A stretch of DNA of 64,000 nt, from the NCBI RefSeq assembly GCF_000427685.1, contig NZ_KE386573.1, forward strand, positions 1-64,000, given 5' to 3'. The notes under the pieces were generated by a model. The model did not search any database and was not told where the DNA came from. It was given only the letters and a program-made list of their open reading frames with translations. Shown piece by piece: positions 1 to 8,792 of this stretch. How positions within the stretch are numbered: the stretch's first letter is position 1; every line of letters starts with the position of its first letter. A program made the position numbers and the translations under genes. Origin of the DNA: Haloplanus natans DSM 17983 (GTDB lineage: Archaea > Halobacteriota > Halobacteria > Halobacteriales > Haloferacaceae).

Positions 1-168
1 GCGAGCCTCTGGGAGATCCGATTCGCCGCCTCACCATTCATACTTCATTCACATTGGTGAGCTACCGCTGTCTGTGCTCACCGTTTTTCACCGTCCGAGC
101 GGCCGCACTGGCCAGCCGTGGCCGCCGACCGCTAGGCTTAAGCGCGGGACGCCGATACTATCGACTGC

Positions 169-244
169 GCCAAGGTGGCAGAGTCCGGCCTAACGCAGCG
201 GCCTGCAGAGCCGCCCATCGCCGGTTCAAATCCGGCCCTTGGCT
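169..244 (+). tRNA. tRNA-Cys (GCA)
   Basis: The sequence folds as a full cloverleaf. Acceptor GCCAAGG pairs with CCTTGGC at the 3' end, the anticodon stem GCGGC/GCCGC carries the loop CTGCAGA with anticodon GCA, and the T-arm contains GGTTCAAATCC. No CCA is encoded, and the discriminator base is T at 244. A TATA-like gcttaagc lies about 30 nt upstream. Accessory genes follow directly, which fits use of the tRNA as an integration site. Confidence 0.95.
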
Positions 245-348
245 CTCACACGATACCCTAAAGCCCAAGACGACTACGTCTTGACGACTCCTCTTATTTC
301 GAGGCGCTGTGTACGATTATCGAGAGAAATTTTCAACGAGGAGGTCGA

Positions 349-612
349 CTACTCCGAATCGTCGTCGGACTCGTCGTTCGCTTCGAGGATCTTCGCCGCT
401 ACATCCGTTACGTGCTGCTGGTGGGCAACCGATGTCCGGACGCTTTGGGCTGCATCGAGTTGGTCGTTGACGACCGCGTTCTGCTGGGGCCCCCACGTCT
501 CCGGTGGCTCGGACTCGATGTACTCGACCCAGCGCTTGACACCTTCGATGCGCTGTTCACGGTTGCGTTCGTGCTTCGCATCAAGGCGCTCGTGCGCGTT
601 TGAGTCGCTCAT
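349..612 (-). CDS. Small acidic hypothetical protein paired with a nucleotidyltransferase
   Basis: This 87-residue helical, charged protein begins MSDSNAHERLDAKHERN and ends in an Asp/Glu/Ser-rich tail. I do not recognise the family. Its start overlaps the last 32 bases of the upstream nucleotidyltransferase gene in another frame, so the two are almost certainly co-transcribed and translationally coupled. A small partner next to an MNT-like nucleotidyltransferase resembles toxin-antitoxin or abortive-infection pairs, but that role is inferred from arrangement only. It lies in the accessory block after tRNA-Cys. Confidence 0.65.
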   Translation of the reverse strand: MSDSNAHERLDAKHERNREQRIEGVKRWVEYIESEPPETWGPQQNAVVNDQLDAAQSVRTSVAHQQHVTDVAAKILEANDESDDDSE

Positions 613-1180
613 AGTCGGCTTCGAAATCGAGTCGCGTTACCCACTCTTTGAGGCGGGACACACTAAGACTTTCCTCGAAAAGAGTGTAGAGGTGGACCGC
701 ATCTTCGATGTCCTCCTGCGCGCCGAGGTGGAGTTTGTATGCGATCTGGAGCTCTAAGGGGCCTATCGGAACTGTCTTTCCACCGATTCGGGCCGTGATT
801 GAGTTTTCGAGGGACGCGCGGTCGAACTCGTCGCGCGCGAACTTGACTTCGAGATGCGGCGTGATCTGATTCGTTGGCGCGACCCAGATGTTATCCCTCT
901 CGTACATCGATGTGAGTGGCATCGCTGGGCTCCAGAACCCGTTCTCATCGAGTGTCTCTGCGAGTTCGTCTACAGCCTCTTCGTCGATCTGTTCGATGAG
1001 GATGTCGATATCTTCGGTAGAGCGAGCCCGACCGGCGAGGATGGAGACATACCCCGCGATGTAGACGTGCTTGATGTCGAATTGACCGAGAATCTCGGCG
1101 AACTCAATCGCCAGCTCGTCGAGCTGATTCGGTCCACGTTCGACGACGAGTGTGCCGTTTCGTAGCTCGATACCGCCCAT
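581..1180 (-). CDS. Nucleotidyltransferase-fold protein (DUF6036/AbiEii-like)
   Basis: The 199-residue protein has the nucleotidyltransferase signature near residues 43-60: a Gly-containing turn (IAGYVSILAGRARST) followed by EDIDILIEQI, whose two Asp residues fit the DxD metal site. The usual third acidic position may be the Glu in HLEVKF. Proteins of this type occur as toxins or stand-alone enzymes in MNT/AbiE-like systems; the substrate is unknown. I chose the ATG at 1180 because a TATA-like ttatgcgc sits about 25 nt upstream, which fits a leaderless transcript. An in-frame upstream extension to 1303 lacks this support. The 87-residue partner gene overlaps the 3' end. Confidence 0.7.
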   Translation of the reverse strand: MGGIELRNGTLVVERGPNQLDELAIEFAEILGQFDIKHVYIAGYVSILAGRARSTEDIDILIEQIDEEAVDELAETLDENGFWSPAMPLTSMYERDNIWVAPTNQITPHLEVKFARDEFDRASLENSITARIGGKTVPIGPLELQIAYKLHLGAQEDIEDAVHLYTLFEESLSVSRLKEWVTRLDFEADYERLKRARAP

Positions 1181-1299
1181 AGAGGTTCGTTCGCAGGTGG
1201 GCGCATAACTTATCGGGAGTCGGTGGTCAACACCCAAATCCGGATTTCGGTAGCTGGTTCCCTGCTCCAATGATCGTTCGGTACAGGCTGACCGAACTT

Positions 1300-2115
1300 T
1301 CACTGGGCGGGTACTCGACCGTCATCGTCGCTCTTCGAGGTCGTCGATCGCTCGGTATTCGATGGCGGTTTCGATGTCGCTTGGTCTTCTAACACACCTC
1401 TGTACTTCTCGAACTCGTCTTGGTCAGGGTCGGCCGCGAGCACGCACTCGACGTAGCCGTCGAGGGCGGACTGCAAGGATTTGGTGTAGCGGCCGTATGC
1501 GGCGTCGATGCGGGTGTAGTTGTCGTCGATTCCCTCGAACAGTGCACGGTAGGTGATCGCAGCCGCCCGGTAGCGCTCGCGCCCGCGGTACCGCTCGGCT
1601 ACTTCGAAGAAGTGTGAGAAGTCGATTGCCTCCGTGACGACTGGATAGTGCTGTGTGTGCTGGTCGAACGACTCTTGGATTTCGTCACGATACTCCTCTA
1701 CCGACTTGCCGCTGTCGCCGAAACGGGCGAGAAACTGCTCACGCAGGTCCGGGTTCTCGGCGAGTGCGTCCCGCACGAACGCACGCAGGTCGTCGGGTGG
1801 GACATCTTCGATCACCCCGTCGACGCGTTCGCTCTCGTCTTGGGGCGGATCGGCGACGACATCCAGCAGCACCGCGACAACGTGTTTGCACTCGCCCGCC
1901 CCCTCGTAGGGACACGTACACCGCGCATCGATGGTATTCTCGCCCAGTTCGACGGTCACGTCGTACAGACTTGACCCCCGAACCGCGGCTGTGACCACGC
2001 CGCCAAACCGTTCGATTCGCCGAATGCGTCTTTCGTCTCGGTAGTTCCGCCCGCGCTCGAACACCGCGTCGGTACAGGCCTCCCGAATTTTTGCCTTGTC
2101 GAGATCCATGCTCAT
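1300..2115 (-). CDS. SWIM zinc-finger domain protein
   Basis: The 271-residue protein carries a SWIM motif, CTCPYEGAGECKH (CxCx7CxH), around residues 66-78. Next come a charged linker and a C-terminal helical region (roughly 140-250) that resembles a TPR-like repeat found in other SWIM proteins. SWIM fingers bind zinc and mediate DNA or protein contacts, so a regulatory or DNA-associated role is likely but unproven. Start candidates are 2115 (MSMDLDK) and 2109; a GTG-rich extension to 2172 looks non-coding. The gene belongs to the accessory block after tRNA-Cys. Its stop lies about 120 bp from the nucleotidyltransferase start, with both genes on the same strand. Confidence 0.75.
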   Translation of the reverse strand: MSMDLDKAKIREACTDAVFERGRNYRDERRIRRIERFGGVVTAAVRGSSLYDVTVELGENTIDARCTCPYEGAGECKHVVAVLLDVVADPPQDESERVDGVIEDVPPDDLRAFVRDALAENPDLREQFLARFGDSGKSVEEYRDEIQESFDQHTQHYPVVTEAIDFSHFFEVAERYRGRERYRAAAITYRALFEGIDDNYTRIDAAYGRYTKSLQSALDGYVECVLAADPDQDEFEKYRGVLEDQATSKPPSNTERSTTSKSDDDGRVPAQ

Positions 2116-2170
2116 GGCACAGTCGTCTACCCTGGCTCGTCCGTTCGCGGCTCTATTCGTGTAGTAGTTC

Positions 2171-2274
2171 ACAGGGATTATCGTAGCGGTTCATAGGCTC
2201 GGTTTCGCCCGAGTCGGAGACCACGGCCAGTCGAGTATCGCTAGACCTCCGGATGGCTACGATACTCCCTATCA
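2171..2274 (-). repeat. Palindromic element copy 1 (degenerate, long)
   Basis: The two ends match the dispersed 86-bp element: ggattatcgtag on one side and tacgatactccctatca on the other, the second close to the consensus ttacgataatccgtatca. The interior is longer and poorly conserved. The TGA end (2274 to 2272 on the minus strand) falls in a PIN-domain relic and is not in frame with it. Confidence 0.55.
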
Positions 2275-2327
2275 GTAACACTCTCGACGGGGGCGTAGTA
2301 GCAGCGTTCGATCCGCCAGCGTATCAT
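2241..2327 (-). pseudogene. Relic of a PIN-domain (DUF3368-type) toxin C-terminus
   Basis: A 28-codon frame reads RWRIERCYYAPVESVTDRE. The YYAPVESVT stretch matches the C-terminus of the intact PIN toxin at 49979-50491 (GYYAPVESVTELLDDGQ), and 24 of 30 nucleotides agree between 2273-2302 and about 50002-50031. The rest of the gene is missing, so this is a decayed end fragment. It runs into palindromic element copy 1, as a second PIN relic does at copy 9. Confidence 0.5.
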
Positions 2328-2341
2328 AATTAAAATGTGGA

Positions 2342-2365
2342 TTCGATTCGGGTCCTTGGCCCTCA
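2342..2365 (+). other. Possible degenerate copy of the tRNA-Cys 3' end (att-like)
   Basis: The stretch ttcgattcgggtccttggcc resembles the T-arm plus acceptor 3' strand of tRNA-Cys at 224-247, with about 19 of 24 positions matching including the CCTTGGC core. If it is real, the accessory block 245-2341 would be an old insertion bounded by tRNA-Cys and this remnant. The match is weak and could be chance. Confidence 0.3.
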
Positions 2366-2454
2366 TGCCGGAACGGCGTGAGGGCGCAGAGCCGAACGGC
2401 CGCGATTTGCACGATACGCGAAGCGACGGTCGTTCGAGCCCGGTCCACAGTTAC

Positions 2455-3528
2455 TCACTCCGCGTCCTCCTCGTCGGCCATCCACCGTTGTCCGTACGAC
2501 CGGTAGCCGTCGAACTCCCCGCGGGAAATCTCGTGCTCGATCTCCTCGCGTGTCTCGCTGCTGATCCGGACGAGATGGCAGATGGGATGGCCGGGCAGGG
2601 CGACGGGATTCTCGAGGACGCCGACGATGAGGCCGGTGAAGGGGGCTTCGACGACGCGTTCTCGATCCTTGAAATGATCCGAAATCGTACAGATCGCGTC
2701 TCCCTCGTGAACGAGGGGATTGGGTCCCCACTGCATCTCGACGAGGCCGCCCGTGTCGGCACGGAGCCACCGTTTCTCCTCGTTCGGTCCCATGACCGTC
2801 CGCCAGGACGGTTCGGTCACCGTCCCCTCGGGATAGACGCCGTACTCTGCGAGAACGTTCTCGACGCCGCTCAGTGCCTTCTCGATCAGGCCGGGTTGGA
2901 AGCGGTGTGCCTTCCCCATCTCGACGGTGATCGTCGGGACACCGTTTCGGGAGGCGACGGCGCGGAGCGATCCGGCGTCACCCTCTCCGGAGAGGATCAC
3001 GTTCGTCCCGAACGCCGCGGCGAGGCGCTCGGTTTCGGGGCTTCCGATGTCGGCGCGGGCGTGATACATGGTGGTCCGGTTTCTGGTCGAGGTGTGGAAG
3101 TCGAGGCCGAGGTCACACTGGCTCACGAATCGGTGATACACCGCATGAGCGATACGTTCGGCCGTGTTCGACCGTTCTTTCCCCGGGAACGAGCGGTTGA
3201 GATCCTGATCGTAGATGGGGAGATACCGTTGTTGGGCCTGGTAGCCGGGAACGTTCACGACGTGGAGACAGACCAGCGTCCCGTGGATGTCCCCCGGCCG
3301 GTAGCGGTCGGCGACTTCTTGGAGTACCTTGACGCCGTTGAGTTCGTCGCCGTGGAGCGCCGCAGTCAGGCAGATACGGGGGCCGTCCCCCTCGCCGTTG
3401 ACGACCGTCACGGGAATCTCGACGGGGTCGCCGAGATACGTCTTGCTCACTTCGAACCGGAACTGCCGTTTCTCACCGGGGTCGATGTCGGCGTCGATCC
3501 GGAACGGGCGTGGCTGGTCGTCGGACAT
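2455..3528 (-). CDS. Succinylglutamate desuccinylase/aspartoacylase family zinc hydrolase
   Basis: The 357-residue protein is an M14-like zinc carboxypeptidase-fold acylase. The zinc-binding HGDELNG lies near residue 60, DLNRSFPG near 110 supplies substrate-binding Asn-Arg, and LDFHTS near 143 gives the third zinc ligand. A conserved Glu occurs in ITVEMGKAHRF. Family members cleave N-acyl amino acids or small amides; the substrate here cannot be read from sequence. The start is MSDDQPRP at 3528, two codons inside a longer ATG frame. The gene is monocistronic, with a large non-coding gap downstream. Confidence 0.85.
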   Translation of the reverse strand: MSDDQPRPFRIDADIDPGEKRQFRFEVSKTYLGDPVEIPVTVVNGEGDGPRICLTAALHGDELNGVKVLQEVADRYRPGDIHGTLVCLHVVNVPGYQAQQRYLPIYDQDLNRSFPGKERSNTAERIAHAVYHRFVSQCDLGLDFHTSTRNRTTMYHARADIGSPETERLAAAFGTNVILSGEGDAGSLRAVASRNGVPTITVEMGKAHRFQPGLIEKALSGVENVLAEYGVYPEGTVTEPSWRTVMGPNEEKRWLRADTGGLVEMQWGPNPLVHEGDAICTISDHFKDRERVVEAPFTGLIVGVLENPVALPGHPICHLVRISSETREEIEHEISRGEFDGYRSYGQRWMADEEDAE

Positions 3529-3588
3529 ATGCACCGAGTGGTGGGTGCGGATAATTAACTGTCGGCTCTCGGTGGGGTCACCGACCGC

Positions 3589-3674
3589 TCATACGGTTTA
3601 TCGTAAGTCATTACCGGTGGAGTGCCGAGACGAGCCGGCGATTCACCGGTGAACAGTTACAATAATCCGTATCA
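3589..3674 (-). repeat. Palindromic element copy 2 (86 bp, intact)
   Basis: This is a full-length inverted repeat with ends TCATACGG and CCGTATCA. The inner arms are taagtcattaccggtg and caccggtgaacagtta. On the minus strand the element begins with TGA, which is the in-frame stop codon of the 3672-3971 gene. Confidence 0.9.
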
Positions 3675-3971
3675 GTCCCCATTCTCCGCTGCGGCCCGTT
3701 CGATGGCCCGTGCGACGCCGTCCTCGTCGTCGGCCTCGAACGCCGCCGTGAAGGAGTCCATCACCACCTTCGCCAGTTCGCGCGCGTCGGCTTCACTCGA
3801 CTGGACGTTCTCGACACGGGTCGACTCCTCGCGCTCCTCGTCGACGATCCAGACCTCGAAGGTGCCGTTGCGCTCCGGCGTGGGCTGGAACTTCACTTCG
3901 ACGTCGACGGTCAGGTTCTCGTACTCGCGGCGACCAGTTTTCAGCCAGCCGTCCGGAACTGCTTGGGTCAT
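3672..3971 (-). CDS. Conserved haloarchaeal small protein of unknown function
   Basis: The 99-residue acidic protein starts MTQAVPDGWLKTGRREYENL. A beta-rich N-terminal half (DVEVKFQPTPERNGTFEVWIVDE) precedes a helical C-terminal half ending AIERAAAENGD. I do not recognise a functional family. A TATA-like ttattt about 25 nt upstream of 3971 supports a leaderless start there; longer in-frame extensions upstream have Arg/Ser-rich shadow composition. The stop codon TGA is the first three bases of palindromic element copy 2. Confidence 0.8.
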   Translation of the reverse strand: MTQAVPDGWLKTGRREYENLTVDVEVKFQPTPERNGTFEVWIVDEEREESTRVENVQSSEADARELAKVVMDSFTAAFEADDEDGVARAIERAAAENGD

Positions 3972-4037
3972 ACTCCCTACTCCGTCGGTGATCGAAATAA
4001 GGCTATTGTGGGTCGGTGTCGGGCGCGGATCGGCTCG

Positions 4038-4113
4038 TAGTGATCGTTGTACGTCAGTACCGGCGGTTCGCCAGAACGGTCGGTCGAACCACCGGTCACA
4101 GTAAACAGTATCA
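4038..4113 (-). repeat. Palindromic element copy 3
   Basis: Read on the minus strand it starts TGATACTGTTTACTGTGACC, then has the ACCGGTGG/CCGCCGGT palindromic arms, and fades at about 4038. The initial TGA is the stop codon of the ABC transporter gene that ends at 4111. Confidence 0.85.
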
Positions 4114-6003
4114 GTCGTCCGCGACTCGTCCGGCGTCGGCTTGGGCCTGCCAGAGTGCGGCGTAGTCGCCGTCGTCAGCCAGCAGATCGGCGTGGGTGCC
4201 GGATTCGGCGATTTCGCCGTCGTCGAGGACGACGATGCGGTCGGCGTCCCGAATCGTCGAGAGGCGGTGGGCGATGACGAACGCGGTGCGGTCCTCGATG
4301 AGACGGTCGAGGCTCTCCTGGATGAGTTCCTCCGTCTCGGTATCGACGTCGCTGGTCGCCTCGTCGAAGACGATGATCGCGGGGTCGTTGAGGAGGGCAC
4401 GGGCGATGGCGAGGCGCTGGCGCTGGCCCCCGGAGAGTTTGACGCCGCGTTCGCCGACCATCGTGTCGTAGCCGTCGGGCAGGTCGCTGATGAACTCGTG
4501 GGCCTCCGCGGCCGTCGCCGCCTCGACGAGGCGCTCACGGACCGTGTCGTCGTCCCGTCGCTCGGCCGCCAGCGCGTCCCGATCCCCGTACGCGACGTTC
4601 TCGGCGACGGTGCCGGAGAAGAGGTAGGGGTTCTGTTCGACGACGGCGATCTCCTCCCGGAGCGCGTCGAGGTCGTAGTCGCGAACGTCGACGCCGTCGA
4701 CGCGCACGGCGCCGGCGCTCGTGTCGTGAAATCGGGGGACGAGTTTCAGGAGCGTCGACTTCCCGGCCCCGGTCGGCCCGGCGAGGCCGATAGTGGCGCC
4801 CGCGGGCACGTCGAGCGAGACGTTCCGGAGCACCGGATCGCGGTCACCGTAGCTGAAGGTCACGTCGTCGAAGGTCACCGCGCCGTCGACGCTGTCGGGC
4901 AGGTAGGGGTCTTCGGGGTCCGTGATCGTCGGCTCGCGCCCGAGGAGGCCGAACACGCGCTCGGCGCTCGATTTCGCGAGCTGATACTTGTTCGCGGACT
5001 TGCCGACGCGGCGCATCGGGGAGTAGAGCCGGCGTAGATAGAGAAAAAAGAGCGCGAAACTGCCCGCGGTCAGTGCGCCTTCGGCTCCGGTGATGTTGTC
5101 CATGCCGCCGATGTAGAGCACGAGAACGAACACGACGCCGGTGAGGAGACGGAGCGCGGCGAAGAAGGCCCGCCGGATGCGGAGAGCAGCCACCTTCTCG
5201 TCGTGGTACTCCTGGCTTCGCTCGGCGACTCGGTCGCGCTCGAAGGCGTAGCGGTTGAACGTCTTGATCACCGCCGCGCCGCCGAGGTTGTTCTCCAGTC
5301 GGGTGTTGAGGCGGGAAACGGCTTCCCGTATCGACTTGTACCGGGGTTCGATCCACGTCAGGAATCGGCCGCTCGCGACGCCGATCAGGGGGACGGGTGC
5401 GAGCGCGATGACGGCGAGTTTCGGCGAGTACGTCCAGAGGACGACGGCGATGCCGCCGACGGTGGCGACGACCCTGATGAGTTGTCTGAACTCGGTGTTG
5501 AGAAACTGCTCCAGTCGGTTGATATCGCTGTTCAGAATAGACATCATCGCCCCGGTCTGGTGGTCGACGAAGAAATCCATCGAGAGGTGCTGGAGGTGAT
5601 CGTAGGTGTCGTTCCGGAGGTCGCGCTGAATCTTCTGGGCGGCCGACTGGAGGAGATATCGCGAGCCAAAGCGGGTGAGCGAGCGGACGACGTACGCGAG
5701 CGCCGCGATGGCGACGAGGCGTTCGAGCAGCGCCGTCCGCGCCGCGGTGCCGGCGATCCGACCGGCCGGGAGGAGCCCGATCCGGGCCAACAGGCCGGGA
5801 TCGGCCGGGCCGAGGACGATCCGGTCGATGGCCGTAGCGACGAGAATGGGCGGGACGAGCCGGGCGAAGCGGGTACAGAACGCCGCGGCGACGCCGAGCG
5901 AGACGCGGGTCCAGTAGGGGCGGGCGTAGGCGAGCAGGCTCACAATCGGGTGGCCCTCCAGCGTCTCGCGTACGTCCTCGAACCCGCCGTGGTCGTCCGT
6001 CAT
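4111..6003 (-). CDS. ABC exporter, fused permease and ATPase (MsbA/MdlB type)
   Basis: The 630-residue half-transporter fits the usual exporter length. Residues 1-330 form the six-helix transmembrane domain, with the cytoplasmic loop QRDLRNDTYDHLQHLSMDFF. The nucleotide-binding domain follows, with Walker A GPTGAGKST, signature LSGGQRQRLAIARALL, Walker B IIVFDEATS and the H-loop in IAHRLST. Such proteins work as dimers that export lipids, drugs or peptides using ATP; the cargo is unknown. It is a single gene, 24 bp beyond the 3' end of the kinase gene on the same strand. Its stop codon is supplied by palindromic element copy 3. Confidence 0.92.
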   Translation of the reverse strand: MTDDHGGFEDVRETLEGHPIVSLLAYARPYWTRVSLGVAAAFCTRFARLVPPILVATAIDRIVLGPADPGLLARIGLLPAGRIAGTAARTALLERLVAIAALAYVVRSLTRFGSRYLLQSAAQKIQRDLRNDTYDHLQHLSMDFFVDHQTGAMMSILNSDINRLEQFLNTEFRQLIRVVATVGGIAVVLWTYSPKLAVIALAPVPLIGVASGRFLTWIEPRYKSIREAVSRLNTRLENNLGGAAVIKTFNRYAFERDRVAERSQEYHDEKVAALRIRRAFFAALRLLTGVVFVLVLYIGGMDNITGAEGALTAGSFALFFLYLRRLYSPMRRVGKSANKYQLAKSSAERVFGLLGREPTITDPEDPYLPDSVDGAVTFDDVTFSYGDRDPVLRNVSLDVPAGATIGLAGPTGAGKSTLLKLVPRFHDTSAGAVRVDGVDVRDYDLDALREEIAVVEQNPYLFSGTVAENVAYGDRDALAAERRDDDTVRERLVEAATAAEAHEFISDLPDGYDTMVGERGVKLSGGQRQRLAIARALLNDPAIIVFDEATSDVDTETEELIQESLDRLIEDRTAFVIAHRLSTIRDADRIVVLDDGEIAESGTHADLLADDGDYAALWQAQADAGRVADD

Positions 6004-6027
6004 TCGGGCGTGCTAATCAAGGCAGGT

Positions 6028-7481
6028 TCAAATACCGTGTGTCTCGTCGTCGGCCCGCTGGAGTTCGACACAAAAAATCGTCCCTTTCGGCTCGTTGTCC
6101 TCGATCCAGACCCGGCCGCCGTACGTCTCGACGAGGTTGTCGACGAGGTAGAGGCCGAGGCCGCTGCCGGGGCTCTCCAGCCCCTTTTTCCCGCGACCGA
6201 ACACCTCGCGCTTGCGCGAGTCCGGAATGCCGGGGCCGTTGTCGGCGATGCGGGCGACGACGGTGTCTTCGTCTACCGTGATCTCGATGTGGATACGGAT
6301 CTCGGCCTCGTCGTTGTGAAAGACGGCGTTGTCGAGGAGGTTGCCGAACACCGACGAGAGAATCGAGGTGGCCCACACGTCGACGACGGGTAGGTCGGCG
6401 TCGCCGGTGATCTCGATGCTTTCGGATCGGTAGTCGAAGTTCGATCGGACGCGCTCGATCTCCCCCCGGAGCACGTCGTCGAGCGCGACGGATTCGAGTT
6501 CGGGATCGGTCGGCCCGAGGATGCCCGCGAGGTCGCCGACCGCCTCGGTGAGCTCCTTGGTGTGTGTCACGGCGGTCATGACGCGTTCGAAGGCGTCGCT
6601 GTCCTCGTCGGGGATACGGTCGGCGAGTTCGCCGCCCCAGCCGAGCGCGACAGTCATGTCGTTGCGGATGTCGTGGCGAACGATCTGGTTGAGCAAGGCG
6701 AGGCGGTCGCGTTCGGTTTCGAGTGCCTCCTCGGCTCGCTTGCGGTCGGTCACGTCCTGCTGGAAGCCGACGTAGTGTGAGGGTTCGCCCCCCTCGTCGT
6801 AGATGGGGGCGATGGTCACCTGGTTCCAGAACTCCTCGCCGTTGCGGCGGTAGTTGCGCACTTCCACGGTCACTGGCTCCCAGCTGTCGACGGCGCGGCG
6901 CATCCGCGCCACCGTCTCGGGGTCGGTGTTTTCCCCCTGCAGGAACCGGCAGTTCCGGCCGACGACTTCCTCGATCGGATACCCCGTGATGCGTTCGAAG
7001 GCGGCGTTGGCGTAGACGACGGGATTGTCCGGCAGCGACGGGTCGGAGATGGTGATTCCGATGGGCGCCTCGTCCATCGCCCGCTCCTTGAGACGGAGGT
7101 CCGCGGCCGTCTCGCTACGGGCGGCCCGACCGACGTGAGTTACCACCGCGTAGCGCTCATCCTCGTGGCCGGCGGCGGCGTACCGCACGATCAACGCCTC
7201 GCCGTCCGCGTCGGCGTGGTAGGGTACTCCCCGCTCGCCTCGCTCTCGCCCTCGAACAGCGCCTCGAGTCGTCCGGCGAGGGTTACGGCTTGCCCGTTTT
7301 GCGACCGCCGGAGCGTGTCGAGATACGGGCGGTCGTCGTCGGTCGGGACGAGCGGATGGTCGTGATCGGCGACGAACGCGCGCCACGCGGCGTTCGACTC
7401 GACGATCCGTCCCCGGCCATCGATCACCGCGATGCGGGCCGGGAGCGTATCGAGGACCGTCTCGGTCAGCCCCGATGACAT
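6028..7481 (-). pseudogene. Frameshifted LOV/PAS sensor histidine kinase
   Basis: Two adjacent frames together make one kinase. The first (start 7481, MSSGLTETV) holds a PAS domain up to GESEASGEY. The second continues with HADADGEALIV, a LOV-type PAS with the flavin-binding motif GRNCRFLQG, a coiled linker, the H-box RHDIRND, N-box NLLDNAVFHND, and G-boxes DNGPGIP and GSGLGLYLVD. One missing C in the run at 7222-7224 (CCC where CCCC would restore EYPYHADADGE) breaks the frame. The LOV cysteine suggests blue-light or redox sensing. No receiver gene is adjacent. It could be a sequencing error or a true lesion. Confidence 0.85.
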
Positions 7482-7610
7482 ACTGGTGCCGTCACGACCG
7501 ATCCCTGGCAGGCCACCGTAATAGACCTGTTCGCTCGCGGGCGTCACACACGGTGGCCGACCGCCGCGAATGCCCGGGCTTTTGTCGTGCCGTCCGTTGG
7601 AGTCACACGC

Positions 7611-8630
7611 ATGACAGACACGATGCACGCGGCCGTGGTTCCCGAGGCGGGCGCCGACTTCGAACTCGTCGAGCGACCGATTCCGGACCCCGACGCCGAC
7701 GAGGTTCGGATCGCCGTCGACGCCTGTGGTATCTGCCACAGCGACGTGTTCGTCAAAGAGGGAACGTTCCCCGGCGTCTCGTACCCCCGAGTTCCGGGAC
7801 ACGAGGTGGTCGGCCGGGTCGACGCCGTCGGGGCCGACGTGACCGCCTGGAGCGAGGGCGACCGCGTCGGCGCCGGGTGGCACGGCGGCCACTGTTTCAC
7901 CTGCGAGCCGTGTCGCCGCGGCGACTTCCTCCTGTGTGAGAACGCCGAGATCACGGGGCTCACGTTCGACGGCGGCTACGCCGAGTACGCGACCGTTCCG
8001 ACCGAGGCGCTGGCGGCCGTCCCCGACGACCTAGACGCCGTCGATGCCGCGCCCCTCCTCTGTGCGGGCGTGACCACCTACAACGCCCTGCGGAACAGCG
8101 ACGCGCGTCCCGGTGACGTGGTCGCCGTGGTCGGCGTCGGCGGCCTCGGCCACCTCGGTATCCAGTACGCTCACGCCGCCGGCTTCGAAACCGTCGCAGT
8201 CTCGCGGAGCCCGGACAAGCGTGACCTCGCCCTCGACCTCGGCGCCGATCACTTCGTCGACGCGAGCGAGGACGACCCCGCCGAGGCGCTCCAGCAACTC
8301 GGTGGCGCTCGGGTCGTCCTCACGACGGCGCCGTCGGCCGACGCGGTCGAGTCCGTGGTGGGTGGCCTCGGCGCCGACGGCGAAGTCGTCGTCGTCGGCA
8401 TCCCCGGCGACCCCGTCCCGGTCGACGCCCAGCATCTCGTCGGCACGCGCGGCGCCGTCTCCGGTTGGGGCTCCGGCCACGCCCGCGACTCCCAGGACAC
8501 CCTCGAGTTCAGTGACCTCCGAGATATTACGCCGGTCGTCGAGACGTTCCCCCTCGACGAGGTGAGTGCGGCCTACGACCGGATGCTTGACAACGAAGCG
8601 CGCTTCCGGGCCGTCCTCGATCTCACGTAG
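7611..8630 (+). CDS. Zinc-dependent alcohol dehydrogenase (MDR family)
   Basis: The 339-residue protein has all landmarks of the zinc alcohol dehydrogenases: catalytic Cys in ACGICHSDVF and His-Glu in PGHEVVG near residues 40-65, the structural zinc lobe with Cys residues in CFTCEPCRRGDFLLC near 95-110, and the Rossmann motif GVGGLGHLG near 175. It should oxidise alcohols or reduce aldehydes with NAD(P). The start MTDTMHAAVV at 7611 is preceded by a TATA-like cttttgt about 30 nt upstream; 7623 is an alternative. It diverges from the LOV kinase gene. Confidence 0.9.
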   Translation: MTDTMHAAVVPEAGADFELVERPIPDPDADEVRIAVDACGICHSDVFVKEGTFPGVSYPRVPGHEVVGRVDAVGADVTAWSEGDRVGAGWHGGHCFTCEPCRRGDFLLCENAEITGLTFDGGYAEYATVPTEALAAVPDDLDAVDAAPLLCAGVTTYNALRNSDARPGDVVAVVGVGGLGHLGIQYAHAAGFETVAVSRSPDKRDLALDLGADHFVDASEDDPAEALQQLGGARVVLTTAPSADAVESVVGGLGADGEVVVVGIPGDPVPVDAQHLVGTRGAVSGWGSGHARDSQDTLEFSDLRDITPVVETFPLDEVSAAYDRMLDNEARFRAVLDLT

Positions 8631-8792
8631 CGGCCGAAAGCTATCGGCTTTCCGACCGATTTGGTCGTTCGCCGGGTCGCCAAACCGACACCGATCCGGC
8701 CCTCACCGTCCGGGAGTACGGTATCAGTCGAGATAATCCGCCCACCAGATATATGTTGGTGACCCCGAGTCTCGGCGGTAGTCACGAGAACC

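Noticed and set aside
1-168. A possible gene before tRNA-Cys (short frame 54-284)
   Set aside because: The frame crosses the tRNA and has no motif or promoter. I see nothing supportable in 1-168 apart from the tRNA promoter.
2335-3558. A 407-codon plus-strand open frame
   Set aside because: It is antisense to the zinc hydrolase, which has clear catalytic motifs.
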